Positions 42,971 through 54,204 of a stretch of DNA of 64,000 bases are shown here, piece by piece. The DNA lies in the NCBI GenBank assembly GCA_029204225.1, contig CM055099.1, forward strand, positions 65,563,852-65,627,851. The letters run 5' to 3'. The notes under the pieces were generated by a model, which had not been told where the DNA came from, did no database searches, and saw only the letters and a list, made by a program, of their open reading frames with translations. This stretch comes from Diphasiastrum complanatum (lineage: Eukaryota > Streptophyta > Lycopodiopsida > Lycopodiales > Lycopodiaceae). The first letter of the stretch is position 1, and each line of letters starts with the position of its first letter. Both the position numbers and the translations under genes were made by a program.

Positions 42971-43146
42971 TTTCTCCTAGCGAAGCTCTTGCTGATTTTT
43001 GCTCTGAATTCCAACTGCCTCCAAAAGCCTTCAAATTTTGCACATGCCATCCTCAGCCTATCCACTCCTTCCACCATCTCCGCCTTACCAAACCTTCCTT
43101 ACCAATTAAACCTATCCACCCCACCTATCACTCATCACCCTCCCTC

Positions 43147-44101
43147 ATGGATTCATCCACCAATCCCGATAACCAGCCATCTACCCCCTTCGATGAAACC
43201 AATACCACCCAGATCGCCCGCCGCACTGTCCCTTCCGCCACCCAAAGCTATGATCTGCCCAGGCCCCACCGACTCCTAGATCGCCCCATGGATCCAAGCC
43301 GCCCAACCCCTCCTGGAAGCAATGGGCATTTACCCACAGCTTTTTACATGTGCCCTCTGTCTAGACTTTGTCGTCCAGGCCTTTGGGACTTCGGATGAAG
43401 ACAGATCTAGATATTAAATCCAATACCAAGGTACCACGCACAGAGTGCATGTGAACCTCGCCTCTTTGGCCACCATCAAAATTGTTTCCAGTGATAGACC
43501 AAAACCCTCTCATCGCCAAGCCCCTGCCGCCATTTCTCCCTTCTTGGACTCATCAATGCCCTGAACTCACACGAATTATGGGTATTTGATTGAAGCCATC
43601 ACAGATCTTGTTCTCCAAGCCGCCTCCCACCTCCTGAGCAACTTCTTGGCCATTGGAAGTCTGCGAAAGGATCGTATCCCCTCCCTCCCTCTGCAACAAC
43701 TGGGAGAATCCCTTATTAGAATCCCATAAGGACACAATTGTGCCCTATGATTGGCATAACTTGTGCTTTCTGAGATGAAGAGGGCCATCAAGCCCAACTC
43801 ACATCGGAAATTCGCCGTAGGCCCACTTCTGTCCGCCCTCGCCATTACCCTCCTCGAACAGAAAGTTTGTGGATTTAACCGATCCCTTGTCCTAACCACC
43901 GCAATCCCATCCACCAACCGACGTCCTCCCACTACCCTTCCCTTTGACTCACCCTCTGCAAAACACATGCGCTGCTCCGCCTCTTCCACAACCTCTCCCC
44001 CTTCCAGCAGCACCTGCCGCCATGCCGCCACCACCACACCACCTCCTTCCAATTCTTCCACGACTCTCATTCCTCCCTCTTCCACTACCATCCTCGCCAC
44101 C
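43147..44101 (+). pseudogene. Unrecognised Pro/Ser/Thr-rich reading frame, 5' part (split by element F)
   Basis: I do not recognise this. Frames at 43147-43398 and 43763-44101 are open and rich in Pro, Ser and Thr. Between them, in another frame, lies NYGYLIEAITDLVLQAASHL (about 43573-43640). The last frame is cut by F at the TSD CCACC. When one TSD copy and F are left out, it reads on in the same register into 50522-50761. It could be an old gag-like frame or a host pseudogene; no domain is visible. Confidence 0.45.
44097..44101. other. Target-site duplication of element F, left (CCACC)
   Basis: Exact repeat at 50517-50521. Confidence 0.92.
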
Positions 44102-44459
44102 TGTAATAGATCCTAACACCACAGTAGGGCAAACACTAACTGATCCACCCAACCTTGCCTACTCCCTGATATAGAGTAAGCCCCTCCTAGCCCAGTGTGA
44201 GGACTGGTAGCATGCTACTGCCAAGTGTCGGCCACGTCAGTGCCACGTGGCCGACTGCACGTCGAGACCCAACTGGGGGCCCTATCCTGCTGACAGGGTC
44301 CCTAAGCTGTGTTAGGCCCGCCATGGCTATGGTCCGTGCTGGGGCACACTACTCACACTGTCTTGCCCTGTTGGTCATGTACGCTGGACACGACCCTGAC
44401 TGTGGTATCTGACCTATCTGTGTTCTCTAGGGTTCGGCACTGGTTACGAGCTCGTAACA
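44102..44459 (-). repeat. Element F 3' LTR (left side)
   Basis: On the element strand it begins TGTTACGAG and ends ATTACA, so it has normal TG...CA ends. It carries GCCACGTGGC at 44242-44251. Confidence 0.95.
44242..44251. promoter_or_regulatory. G-box palindrome in F 3' LTR
   Basis: GCCACGTGGC; next to CACGTCAG. The same site in the 5' LTR is at 50290-50299. Confidence 0.6.
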
Positions 44460-44474
44460 CTCCCTCCCCCTTAA
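44460..44474 (-). other. Polypurine tract of element F
   Basis: Minus strand CTTAAGGGGGAGGGAG, which also contains the pol stop, next to the LTR. Confidence 0.88.
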
Positions 44475-46011
44475 GAACCGTCTTGGTCCTCTAAGACAAA
44501 GTCTGGAAAAATCTTGCGAAGGACGCTGCCTCTTTCCCAAGTGGCATTCTCAACAGGCTAATCATTCCACTTAACCAGATATTCTCGGTATAGAGTATGA
44601 CGAGTCTGCGTCTCTCTACTATCAAGAATCTCCTCTGGTTCATGTGGAGGTTGTTGAGGATCCAATGGGAGAACTAGAACACTGTCCCCTACCAGATTAT
44701 CTGATCTGGTTAAGGCTTTTCGTAATTGACTTACATGAAAGACTGGAAAAACCTTACTGCTGTGTGGGAGTTCTAGTTCATAGGTGACCTCGCCTAGTCT
44801 CCTACTGATGGTAAAGGGACCACAATACCTTGGAGACAACTTAGCACACACTCCTGATTTGAGGGTTTTAGAGTCAACTGGGACTCTCAAGTAGACTTTC
44901 TCACCAGTCGAGAACTGCACATCTCGTCTGTGTGGATCTGCATAATGCCTGGCTCACACCTGGACTGCCTAATGCTACGCTTAGCATGTTCTATCATCTG
45001 GTTTAGGTCCTCTAAAAAGTTTCTGGCTGCTTCAACTTTTTCTTGTTTAAACCCTACAGCTGTGGGTGAGCGTGGCTGAAAACCGTACATCAGCATAAAT
45101 GGGCTGTATCCCGTAGCTGAATGTTTGGTACTGTTGTAAGCAAACTCTAATATCGAGAGATACTCCTCCCAATTAGTCTGCTTCTTGCTGACGTATGCAC
45201 GAAGCATATCCTCCAGCACTTGATTTACCCTTTCTGTTTGACCGTCCGTCTGTGGATGGTCGGTGGTACTCATATTAAGTTTAGTATGGAGATGATGGAA
45301 TACTGCCCTCCAAAAATTTCCAATAAACTTACTGTCCCGGTCGCTGACTATGCCGGAAGGTAGACCGTACAATTAAAATAGCCCGTCTACAAACAACCTC
45401 GCTAACTCTGGAGCTCTAACGGTTGTTTTGGTCGGAATGAAATGAGCCATTTTGGTCAGACGGTCAACTGTGACCCATATAGCGTCATTACCCTTTTGGG
45501 TTTTAGGCAGGCCTACTATAAAATCCATGGAGATACTCTCCCATTTACCAGCTGGTATTTCTAAGGGATGCAACAACCCTCCTGCCTTTAAACGCTCTGC
45601 TTTATTTACTTGACATTTCTGGCAACTGGTTACATACTGGTGGACGTCCTTTTTCATACTGGGCCAGAAAAATTGCCTACGAAGAAGCTCATAGGTCTTC
45701 TGTATGCCTGGGTGTCCCGCGCTAGGATTGTCATGACATTCATATAGGACCTGCTGCCTATAATCCTCTGAATTGGGGACACATACTCTATCTCTATAGA
45801 GCAAGTACTCATTCTGAATGGAATACTGTTTCCATTTGAATCCTTGAGTCAACTGACCCTCAACCACTGGGGTTTGCTTGGGTAATACAGGCTCAAAATC
45901 CTCAACGTCATCTGACAACGTATACTCGGACTCATCATCATCCTCAACGGAAGCTGCCGTATTCTTGGATGAACTGGCACCAGCCCCGGGAACTGGTTCC
46001 GGAGTCTGTAA
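44471..46011 (-). pseudogene. Integrase and chromodomain of element F
   Basis: Zinc-finger part: HDNPSAGHPGIQKTYELL, FFWPSMKKDVHQYV and CQKCQVNK (45590-45740). Core: SMDFIVGLPKTQKGNDAIWV, GIVSDRDSKFIGNFWRAVF and HPQTDGQTERVNQVLEDML hold the DDE residues. C-terminus: VYLRVPVDSKTLKSG, LSPRYCGPF and FPVFHVSQLRKAL. Chromodomain: REYLVKWND then ENATWE. It is interrupted by TAA at 45373-45375, a frameshift near 44935 and TAG near 44560. The pol stop is at 44471-44473. Integrase inserts the cDNA; chromodomains typically read histone marks. Confidence 0.92.
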
Positions 46012-47637
46012 CTATCTGTTCTGGACTGAGTTCCAGATAGTAGAGAAGAATGCATCATGCTGGCATTTCCCTCTCAAGGACTCGAGTAACTCATTACGAA
46101 TCTGGGTAAAACTCAGCTCGTTTATCATAGGCATTCTACTAAGGGCATCTGCTACTGTATTGAATTTTCCACGTCTATATCTGATAGACATGTCAAACTC
46201 TTGCATCAACTCTGCCCAACGAGCTTTCCGACCTCTAAGCTCAGGTTGATTGCAAAGGTATCTGAGACTCTCATGGTCTGTCAGGACCTCAAAGTTGGCA
46301 CCATACAAATAATGCCTCCAAGTCTTAAGGGCATGGACTATAGAAAAGAGTTCCTTTTCATAGGCACTGTACCTAGTCTGAGCTGGCTCGAGTTTTTTAC
46401 TCTCGAACGCAACTGGTCGTCCACCCTGAGTTAGCACAGCACCTACTGCAAAGTCACTAGCATCTGTTTCGACCACAAATGGTTGATTGGGGTCGACGAC
46501 TTTTAAAACCGGTGCTGTAGCTAAGGCTGGTTTGAGAGCATCAAAGCTCTCCTGCTGTGCGGACTCCCAAATGAACTCCTTTCCCTTCCCCTTAAATAGA
46601 TTTGTCATAGGAACTGCCATCTGAGCATATTCCTTGACAAATCGTCTGTAATATCCTGCCAGACCAAGAAAGATCTGAAGTTCCAAAATATTCTGAGGTT
46701 TCAGCCAACTGAGTATGGCTTTAACCTTATTTGGGTCCATCTTAATCCCATCTGAAGAGATGATGTGACCCAAATATGCTACTTCTTCAACGAAGGATTC
46801 ACACTTGGATTGTTTAGCATAGAGCTTATGCTTTCTGAGCAGTCGAAACACCTTTCTGAGGTGTTTTAGATGCTCCTTCCTCGTTTTGCTGTAGACGAGG
46901 ATGTCATCTAAAAATACGACTACAAATTTACCCAAGTATGGTCTGAGGACACTGTTCATCAAGGTCATAAAGGTAGCTGGAGCATTTGTGAGCCCAAATG
47001 GCATCACCTTAAACTCATAATGACCGTGACGAGTCCTAAAAGCTGTTTTCGAGACATGTTCCGATTTTATACGGACTTGATGATATCCCGATCTGAGGTC
47101 TATTTTGGTGAAAAACTTAGCCCCGTCGAGTTGGTCAAACAACTCGTCTGCCCGAGGCATAGGGTATTTATTCTTAATTGTGACTTTATCGAGGGCTTTG
47201 TAATCTATGCAAAGACGCATAGACCCCTCTTTCTTTTTCACCAATAGGACTGGTGAGGCCCATGGTGAACTACTGGTCTGAATTTGGCCTTTCCCAAGAT
47301 AGTCTGTTAATTGCCTAGTTATTTCTTCATCCTCTGTTCGGCTAACCCGATACGGAGGTTTAGAAACAGGTGTTGTACCTGGTACTAGGTTTATTACATG
47401 ATCTACCTCTCTGCTAGGTGGTAAACCATGTGGCAAATCTTTAGGAAAAACATCTTTAAATTTAGACACTAAAGTTCCTAATTTACTGATTTTCTGCTGA
47501 ATAGAACTGGAAATAGAAACTTCAGGAATAAACTGAAAGTCACATAAGAATACCTGATGGTCTTCGTCTCCGATTAGCTGACAGAGCTCTGAACTACAGA
47601 CCATAGGGCTGTTGGGAACATCAAGCTCCCCATGCAA
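46012..47637 (-). pseudogene. RT and RNase H of element F
   Basis: A 541-codon open frame. [32 protein letters not shown], and catalytic [12 protein letters not shown] near residue 240. Connection: [30 protein letters not shown]. RNase [34 protein letters not shown] and TDHESLRYL, with the acidic residues in place. All expected catalytic residues are intact, so the enzyme itself is undamaged; only flanking stops (TAG at 47638-47640 and 46012-46014) isolate it. Confidence 0.93.
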
Positions 47638-48138
47638 CTAGATCTCTCGGCCTTTATGCTGAAAGTTGAGGGTGTTCTCCTGATAGTTTCTGTGGAGGGA
47701 AGGTCCTAAACTGTAGAGCCAATCTCTCTCGAGAACAATGTCTGTTCGATCCAGGTGCATTATCTGAAAGTTTATTTCATCTTGGTACCCCTGAATACCA
47801 AGATTTAACTTACTTACCATAGTTTCCCATATTTTTTTATCTTCACCCTTAGCTAATGAAACTATGTACCTATGCTGACTAGGTACTTCTGGTAGTTTAA
47901 GCTTTTTAACCAGGGTGGAGTTGATGAAATTATGGGTTGCCCCATCATCAACCATGACTCTTACTGACTGGTTATCAACTTTCCCATGCATACGTACTAG
48001 GTCATGCGGCCCAAAGCTGAAGGGTCTCGCTAGCATTGCAGAGGTCAGCTGGCAACAGTGTTCATGATCTTCATGATACACTTTGATCTCGGAAGCTGCC
48101 GAGTCACTGGGGAAACATACAGTCTGAACAAGATGAAC
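47638..48138 (-). pseudogene. Protease of element F with D-D-G active site
   Basis: The triplet is D-D-G in RVMVDDGATHNFINS (about 47935-47975), not the usual D-S/T-G. The second part MHLDRTDIVLERDWL follows near 47725-47760. The neighbouring element E has the same D-D-G, so it is a family trait. Bounded by TAA at 48139-48141 (CAA in E) and TAG at 47638-47640 (CAG in E). Confidence 0.87.
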
Positions 48139-49257
48139 TTATTTTTTATCTTTCTTATCTTTTTTAGTGAAAGGCCCCTTGGGACATCGTCTGACTGTGT
48201 GTCCCTTGCCCATACACATAAAGCATAAACGTTCTTGTTTGGCTTTCTCAAAATCATCTGGTTTTAAGGGCTGCATGAGTGAAGGGCGTTTCTGAGGAGC
48301 TTCACTTTTAAATTTGTCTTCTTTCTTTCTTTTTAAAAATTTCTTTTTAAATTGAAAGTCTTTCTGAGAAGGCTGCTTAGAAAGTGGCTGTTGTCTCGCC
48401 TTCTTCCTACCCACTGAATCATCATAGATTTGAGCATATCTGAGAGCTTGCTCAAGGGTAGTAGGCGAGTTTCTCTGGACCTCTACTTTATATTCATCTT
48501 TGAGGCCACGGACAAATCCCCTGATTTTCTGATAGTCATCCATATTTTTAATCTTTAAAATTGCTTCTCGATACTGCGAGATATATTGGATGAGGGATTT
48601 ATCCATTACTGTTCTTTCCCAGGCTTCCCAGGCTCTATCCAGTTCATTTTCTGGTAGAAATTCTCTTAGGAAAGCTTCTTCAAAAGCTTTCCATGACCGG
48701 GGAGTCTGCCCAGCCTCCTGGAGATTTAACCACCACTTATAGGCCATAGGCCCTAAGGAAAGACTGGCCTCAATTGCTTGCAAATGGTCAGGGGTCTGTT
48801 TAAGAGCATGAATGTTCTTCCATTTGCTGAGGAAGGTTTGTAGAATATCTGCATTTCTATCCTTCTCTTCCCCATTAAAAGTAGGACGCTTTAAATCTTT
48901 AAAAACACTGGGGTGAGACCGTAAAGTCTCACATGAAACTGATGGAAGTGGAGAAGGGGATAACTGAGAAGTGGAGGGAAGGCTTCCTTTCGCGGAACTC
49001 AAAATCAAGCTTTTGAGTTCAGCGAACGAGTCGTCCACACTGGACTTGAAATTGGCTAATGCCAACTTCAGTTCATCCACTTCTGTTACCAATTGGAGAA
49101 ACTGCTCCTTGGTAACCAGTTCGTCAAGTTCTTCGGCGAACTGTTCCTGTTCTTCCACTTCCATGGGTTCCTTCCCTTTTCTGTAAGCCAAGGCTTCTGT
49201 TTCAAGTTCGTCGAAGCCTCTCTCCTGGGGTTGATCAGGTCCCTGAGGAGTGGTCAT
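48139..49257 (-). pseudogene. Gag of element F
   Basis: 372 codons from ATG 49257 (MTTPQGPDQPQERG), an acidic helix-rich N-terminus, Ser/Pro linker, capsid domain (MAYKWWLNLQEAGQTPRSWK, FLREFLPENELDRAWEAWER) and a basic nucleocapsid with a zinc knuckle CFMCMGKGHTVRRC. The frame itself is undamaged up to TAA 48139-48141, which in E is a glutamine codon. As it stands the copy would make Gag only. Confidence 0.93.
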
Positions 49258-49262
49258 CTTCG

Positions 49263-50144
49263 GAACTGAAAGAGAGCTACCTTAACTTCTGAAGGAAAAA
49301 AGTCTAAAAGACTAATTTACAATTGTACAAGGGAAAGGAAAGATGACTTAGTTGTTTCTGAGGACTGTACTTCCAAAGAAAGAATGAAGAGGAACCCTTT
49401 CAGCTCTTTCCCCAAGATTTCGGACCTGCTGTCCCGGAAAATGCCAGTTTGAAGCTTCAAAACGGTGCCAAATTTCCCGGTTCTTTGAGGATAGTAGCTC
49501 GCTGGTCTGATTGCAAGCCAACTGGCTCGTTTACTTCTGATTTGAGACCCAAAAAGTATTTCAATTTCTGATTTTGGTGTCTCCCTACCCTCACTGGCTG
49601 GACAGCCACCTGTCTGGCCCAATTTTCTAAAATTCAAAGCCCAAAACTTGCTTGAAACTCTGGTCTGACTTCAATTAGTAGGTCGTTGGTCTGTGGCAAT
49701 CTAGTTTGATGTTCAAACTACTGAAAAATCCTCAAAAACAGTGATGAAAAACTAATTTTTCATCTCCCTGTTCAGCGCTGGCCCTGCTAAGAAAAAGTGT
49801 TTAAAAACCCCTCAAATTTCCTTAGATTTCTCTGAAATTTCAGAGGTAGATTTCTGATCCCTCAACGATGGATCAGCACCACCCTTTCTCCTCAAAAATC
49901 CGCTCTGATTCCCTGAATCTGATGGCAAAAATCAGAGATGAAGACTAAATTTACAGCGCTGGACCTGCTCTAGAAATTTTAACTACTTTCTCTCTGACCA
50001 ACAAGTAAATCCACCAAGATTTCCTCAGTAGGAGACTGTTCCTACAGCGAGTCTCCTCCTCTATTTCTTTCTGAGAACTTGAAGAAGTTCTGAGCAATCT
50101 AGCTACTTTCTCCACTGCTGAAAACTGAGTTCCCTAGGATGGAG
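49263..50144 (-). other. Leader of element F
   Basis: About 880 bp between primer site and gag, no long sense frame. GCGCTGGA (TCCAGCGC on the element strand) lies at 49956-49963 and a CAGCGCTG variant near 49773. Confidence 0.7.
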
Positions 50145-50146
50145 AT

Positions 50147-50159
50147 GGCTCTGATACCA
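50147..50159 (-). other. Primer-binding site of element F
   Basis: GGCTCTGATACCA on the plus strand; one base from the LTR; initiator tRNA-Met type. Confidence 0.93.
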
Positions 50160-50160
50160 G

Positions 50161-50516
50161 TGTAATAGATCCTAACACCACAGTAGGGCAAACACTAACT
50201 GATCCACCCAACCTTGCCTACTCCCTGATACAGAGTAAGCCCCTCCTAGCCCAGTGTGAGGACTGGTAGCATGCTACTGCCAAGTGTCGGCCACGTGGCA
50301 CTAACGTGGCCAACTGCACGTCGGGACCCAACTGGGGGCCCTATCCTGCTGACAGGGTCCGTGCTGTGTTAGGCCCGCCATGGCTATGGTCCATGCTGGG
50401 GCACACTACTCACACTGTCTTGCCCTGTTGGTCATGTACGCTGGACACGACCCTGACTGTGGTATCTGACCTATCTGTGTTCTCTAGGGTTCGGCACTGG
50501 TTACGAGCTCGTAACA
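50161..50516 (-). repeat. Element F 5' LTR (right side)
   Basis: 356 bp. It differs from the other LTR by a few substitutions and by a rearranged stretch around the two CACGT words. Confidence 0.95.
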
Positions 50517-50521
50517 CCACC
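50517..50521. other. Target-site duplication of element F, right (CCACC)
   Basis: Exact match to 44097-44101. Confidence 0.92.
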
Positions 50522-51524
50522 CCTTCCATTACTATTGCATCTTCCATCCCACTCATGTCTTTCATCTCCGCCATCCACGACACAATATCTACTCCCCCCA
50601 TCTCCATCAATCCCCAAGATTCCCAACTATCCCCAGGTACCCTGGCCACCATGAACCTCGTCAGCTTCACACCACCCACCTCCCCAAACATCTTAGACAC
50701 TACCCTTCATTTCCCCATGCCTGATTTCGTCGCCTCTTTTGAACAACCCATTTCCCCATGATGCATTCCAAACCACAGTTTTCATCTCCTCCCCTCTGCG
50801 TGTTGATCCAACCGCACAAAGGATTTGGTTTCACCGGAAATTCTCATCAAGGATGACGACGACGACGAACAAAGGGCTGCCCCACAACCAGGCCCAGCCA
50901 GTACCTCCGCACCGGCCGCTCCACAAGATGTCACGATGGCCTACCAAGAATTGGGCACCCTACTCAAGGACCTGGTAGATGCCAAAACCAAATTGGACAG
51001 CTACATTAAAGACTCAGATCGAATCTGAAAAATTCATGCTACCAACAACACAAAGCTGCACGCCGAGTTGGCACAGCTCCAACAAGAACACCAAATGGCG
51101 CAACAGCATATCCAAGCAGAGTGCCATAGTCCTGAAGCTCAAGAAAAACGAGGCAGCCCTTTAGGACTACATTAAGGCTCTGTACAAGTCAGTGCTGGAC
51201 GCAGCTGCCAAGGTCCACGAGCCACGACTTCAGCGCAACAACAGCTAGCCCGCTCCAGGCCCAACTACAAGTGGCCGAGACAGAGAACCAGCGCCTAGGA
51301 GCGGAGGTAGCAGCCCTCCACCAAGAAAGAACGGAGTGGCGAGCCCAACCAGTGCCAACCACACGCCCGCTCACCCAGCATGAGGCAGACTATCTGACCC
51401 AGCAGTTGCAGTTGTTCAAGCAAACACTCCTGGGCTACCAATCTGCCTTCGATCAATACTATAACAATTGCCAAGTGAAGATCTTCAATAATCCTGTCAC
51501 AAGCAAACCAAAAGGACCTTAACC
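50522..51524 (+). pseudogene. Unrecognised reading frame, 3' part, with coiled-coil-like segments
   Basis: The first part (to 50761) continues the frame cut by F and ends at a TGA. Further frames at 50825-51028 (MAYQELGTLLKDLVDAKTKL, acidic DDDDDE before it) and 51271-51522 (ENQRLGAEVAALHQERTEWR, LTQQLQLFKQTLLGYQSAF) have heptad-like leucine patterns, as does ELAQLQQEHQMAQQHIQ between them. At least three frame breaks. Function unknown; a gag-like N-terminal region or host coiled-coil protein are possibilities. Confidence 0.45.
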
Positions 51525-52911
51525 GTACATCAGCATAAACGGACTATAACCTATAGCAAAATGCTTTCTACTATTGTAAGCAAACTCAATCAAAGGAACG
51601 TAAATCTTCCCACCGAGACTGCATGTGAGACACATATGTCCTCAACATATCCTCCATAGTATGATTAGTTCTCTCAGCCTAGCCATCTGATTCAAGATGA
51701 TCAAAAGAACTAAAACTAAGCAAGGTTTCTAGCTTATGGAACACAACTGACCAAAAGTGACCTATAAACTTAGGATCTCTATCACTAACAATATTACTTG
51801 GTAATCCATAAAGCCTAAACAATATTTCAACAAAGATCAGGGCTAAATCCGAAGCCTTTGCAGTTCACTTAACTGGTATGAACATAGCTAGCTTAGTTAA
51901 CCTGTCCACTACAACCCAAACAGAATCATTCTGGCGTTGGATCTTTGGAAGTCCAACTACAAAATCCATAGATATACTTTCCCATCGTTTCTGAGGGATA
52001 TCTAGGGGATGTAACAACCCTCCAATCTTTAAGTGTTCCGCTTTGGCTAACTAACAAGGTTTACACTTAACCACATAAGACTCGACAAATGGCTTGAGTT
52101 TTGGCCAATAGAACTCACTTTTGACCAAGTCTAAAGTCCTGTGTATACCTGGATGACCTGCACAGGGTACATCATGACATTCAAAAAGAATTCTCTTCTT
52201 TATCTCATCATCCGCTGGCACACAAACTTTCCCATTCTGAAATAGTAAACCACTTCGGATAGAGAATTGTTCCACTATCTTCTTATCTTTCTTAGGAACC
52301 TGAGATCCCTGTGAGTTAATCTCTATTCCATTCTCATTTTTTTCAGTCTCAACCATTTTCCAAATGCGACCAAAATGAGAATCTGATTCACACTTTCCTC
52401 TTAGCGAAAGATATAGATCAATAGAAATCTGGGTGAATGAAAGTTCATTTAATTCACCAATCCGACTAAGAGCGTCTGCAACTTGGTTAGAGCTGCCCCT
52501 GACATATTGGATCTCATGATCAAACTCCTGCATAAGCTTAGCCCAACGAGCTTTACGAGCTCTCAAATCGTTTTGATTACCAAAGTATTTTAGAGTCTGG
52601 TGATCTGTATACATTATAAACTGACTACCATAAAGGTAATGCCTCCAAGTTTTAAGTGCATGTATCACTGCAAATAACTCCTCCTGAGTTGTATAACGCA
52701 ACTGAGGTCCGGTAAGTTTCTTGCTCTCAAACGCTATCGGCTTATCATTCTGCAAGAGAATCGCTCCTATCGCCGAATCACTTGCGTCTGAAGCAACCAA
52801 CTGTTTGAGTTTCTCAAAACATTCATTCAGTTCTTCGTTCCATTGAATAGGCGGACTAGGTTGACCTCTCTTTTTCTTCTTATTAACTCTGCCTTTAGTC
52901 AAATTATTCAA
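51525..52911 (-). pseudogene. RNase H and integrase of remnant G
   Basis: A 286-codon minus-strand frame (52051-52911) begins with the lysine-rich spacer also seen at 2.2 kb. It has RNase H with a deletion of about 20 residues before SDASDSAIGAILLQ, then [20 protein letters not shown] and TDHQTLKYF. The integrase zinc part follows (HDVPCAGHPGIHRTLDLVKS, YWPKLKPFV). From 52050 to 51525 the integrase core and C-terminal pieces continue in broken frames (such as YSPFM near 51540). The 3' end and LTR are missing. Confidence 0.87.
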
Positions 52912-53759
52912 AGGCGCTGCTACCTTAGCATAATCTTCAATTGACTTACGAAAGAAACTGTAAAACCAAGAAAAGATTTAACTTCTCTAACCGTCTTCGG
53001 TATCGGCCACTCAAGCACCGTCTTGACCTTACTCTCGTCTATCTTCAATAGTAGCCTCAAGACAGTCCTGATATGTATTAAATGGTCCTTAAGTGTTTAC
53101 TGTAGATGAGAATATCATCTAAGAATACAACTACACAAATCCCTAGGTATGGACGAAAAAGATCGTTCATCATTTGTTGAAAATTGGCAGGTGCATTCGT
53201 CAACCCAAAAGGAAGCACAAGGAACTCATAATGACCAAATCTCGTCTGAAAACCAGTTTTTGCACATCATTCGGATGAATCCTAATCTGATGATATCCGA
53301 TTCTGAGATCTATATTGTGAAGTATTTAGCTCCACCCAATCGATCTACTAGATCATCCCTACGGGGTAATGGATATGTATTCTTAATAGTTACTTTATTC
53401 AACCCCTTGTAATCCACACACATCCGGAAGCCTCCATCTTTCTTCGCTTTCAGAAGAACATGAGCACCCCATGGTGATTTACTAGGCTGAATATGACCCA
53501 TTTTAAGATAATTTTCAATTTGATTAGTAATCTCTATCTCTTCTTTCTGAGAAAACCGATATGGTTGTCTAGAGATAGGTTGACTACTTGGAATTAGCTC
53601 AATTTTGTGGTCTACTGACCTAGACGATGGTATTCCATGAGGTAATTCAACTGGAAAAACATCTTTGAATTCAGTTAAAATCTTATTCTTCTCAATTTGC
53701 TCTTGATCTAAGTCCACCGAGTTAAGAATCGTTGACAATTCACAACTACTTAGATGCAT
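52912..53759 (-). pseudogene. RT of remnant G
   Basis: Opens with [20 protein letters not shown], then [40 protein letters not shown] and [20 protein letters not shown]. After a frame change near 53310 the catalytic [10 protein letters not shown] block lies at about 53105-53140, and the connection region is broken at about 52960. Confidence 0.87.
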
Positions 53760-54204
53760 TTAAGAGAAATCCATAATGGGTTTGGCAAACAAAGAATAAG
53801 CTTCATATTGTGAATCAAAAATTTCCATTACATTAGCAATTGAAATCATCCCAGATGGATGTACATATCTGTCACCAAACAGTGTAACTACTTCCTTACC
53901 CTCCTGAAAAGAGAGCACATGCTTCTCAAAATCTATATCAGGAGATTTCTTAAATAACCATTCATACCCTAAAATTATGTCCGTACGTGCTAAATCTAAA
54001 ACATGAAAATCTGATAACTCTTTGTCATCCTGTATCCAAACTGGGAGTTTTGACACTTTGACATCCCATGTCTCCAACTCTGCACCTGAAGCTAGATATA
54101 CTTTATAGCTATGATCACTGGCTTCAGTTTCCAGGCCGAGTTTCTGCACAAGACCAGAGTCAATAAAATTATGAGTTGAACCACTATCCACCAATATACT
54201 CACT
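53760..54204 (-). pseudogene. Protease of remnant G
   Basis: The active site is the standard D-S-G (ILVDSGSTHNFIDSGLVQKL, about 54145-54200), with LDLARTDIILGYEWLF downstream. The frame ends in TAA 53760-53762, directly before the RT frame in the same register. Confidence 0.87.

Larger units (their letters stand above)
44102..50516 (-). mobile_element. Element F: complete chromodomain-type Ty3/gypsy retrotransposon
   Basis: 6415 bp with two LTRs of 358 and 356 bp, an exact CCACC duplication, primer site, leader, gag, protease, RT, RNase H, integrase, chromodomain and polypurine tract, all on the minus strand and in canonical gypsy order. Gag-pol is broken by five stops and one frameshift; each stop can be explained by a single C-to-T change. 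It is structurally the most complete element in the window and the autonomous reference for the E/F family. Confidence 0.95.
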
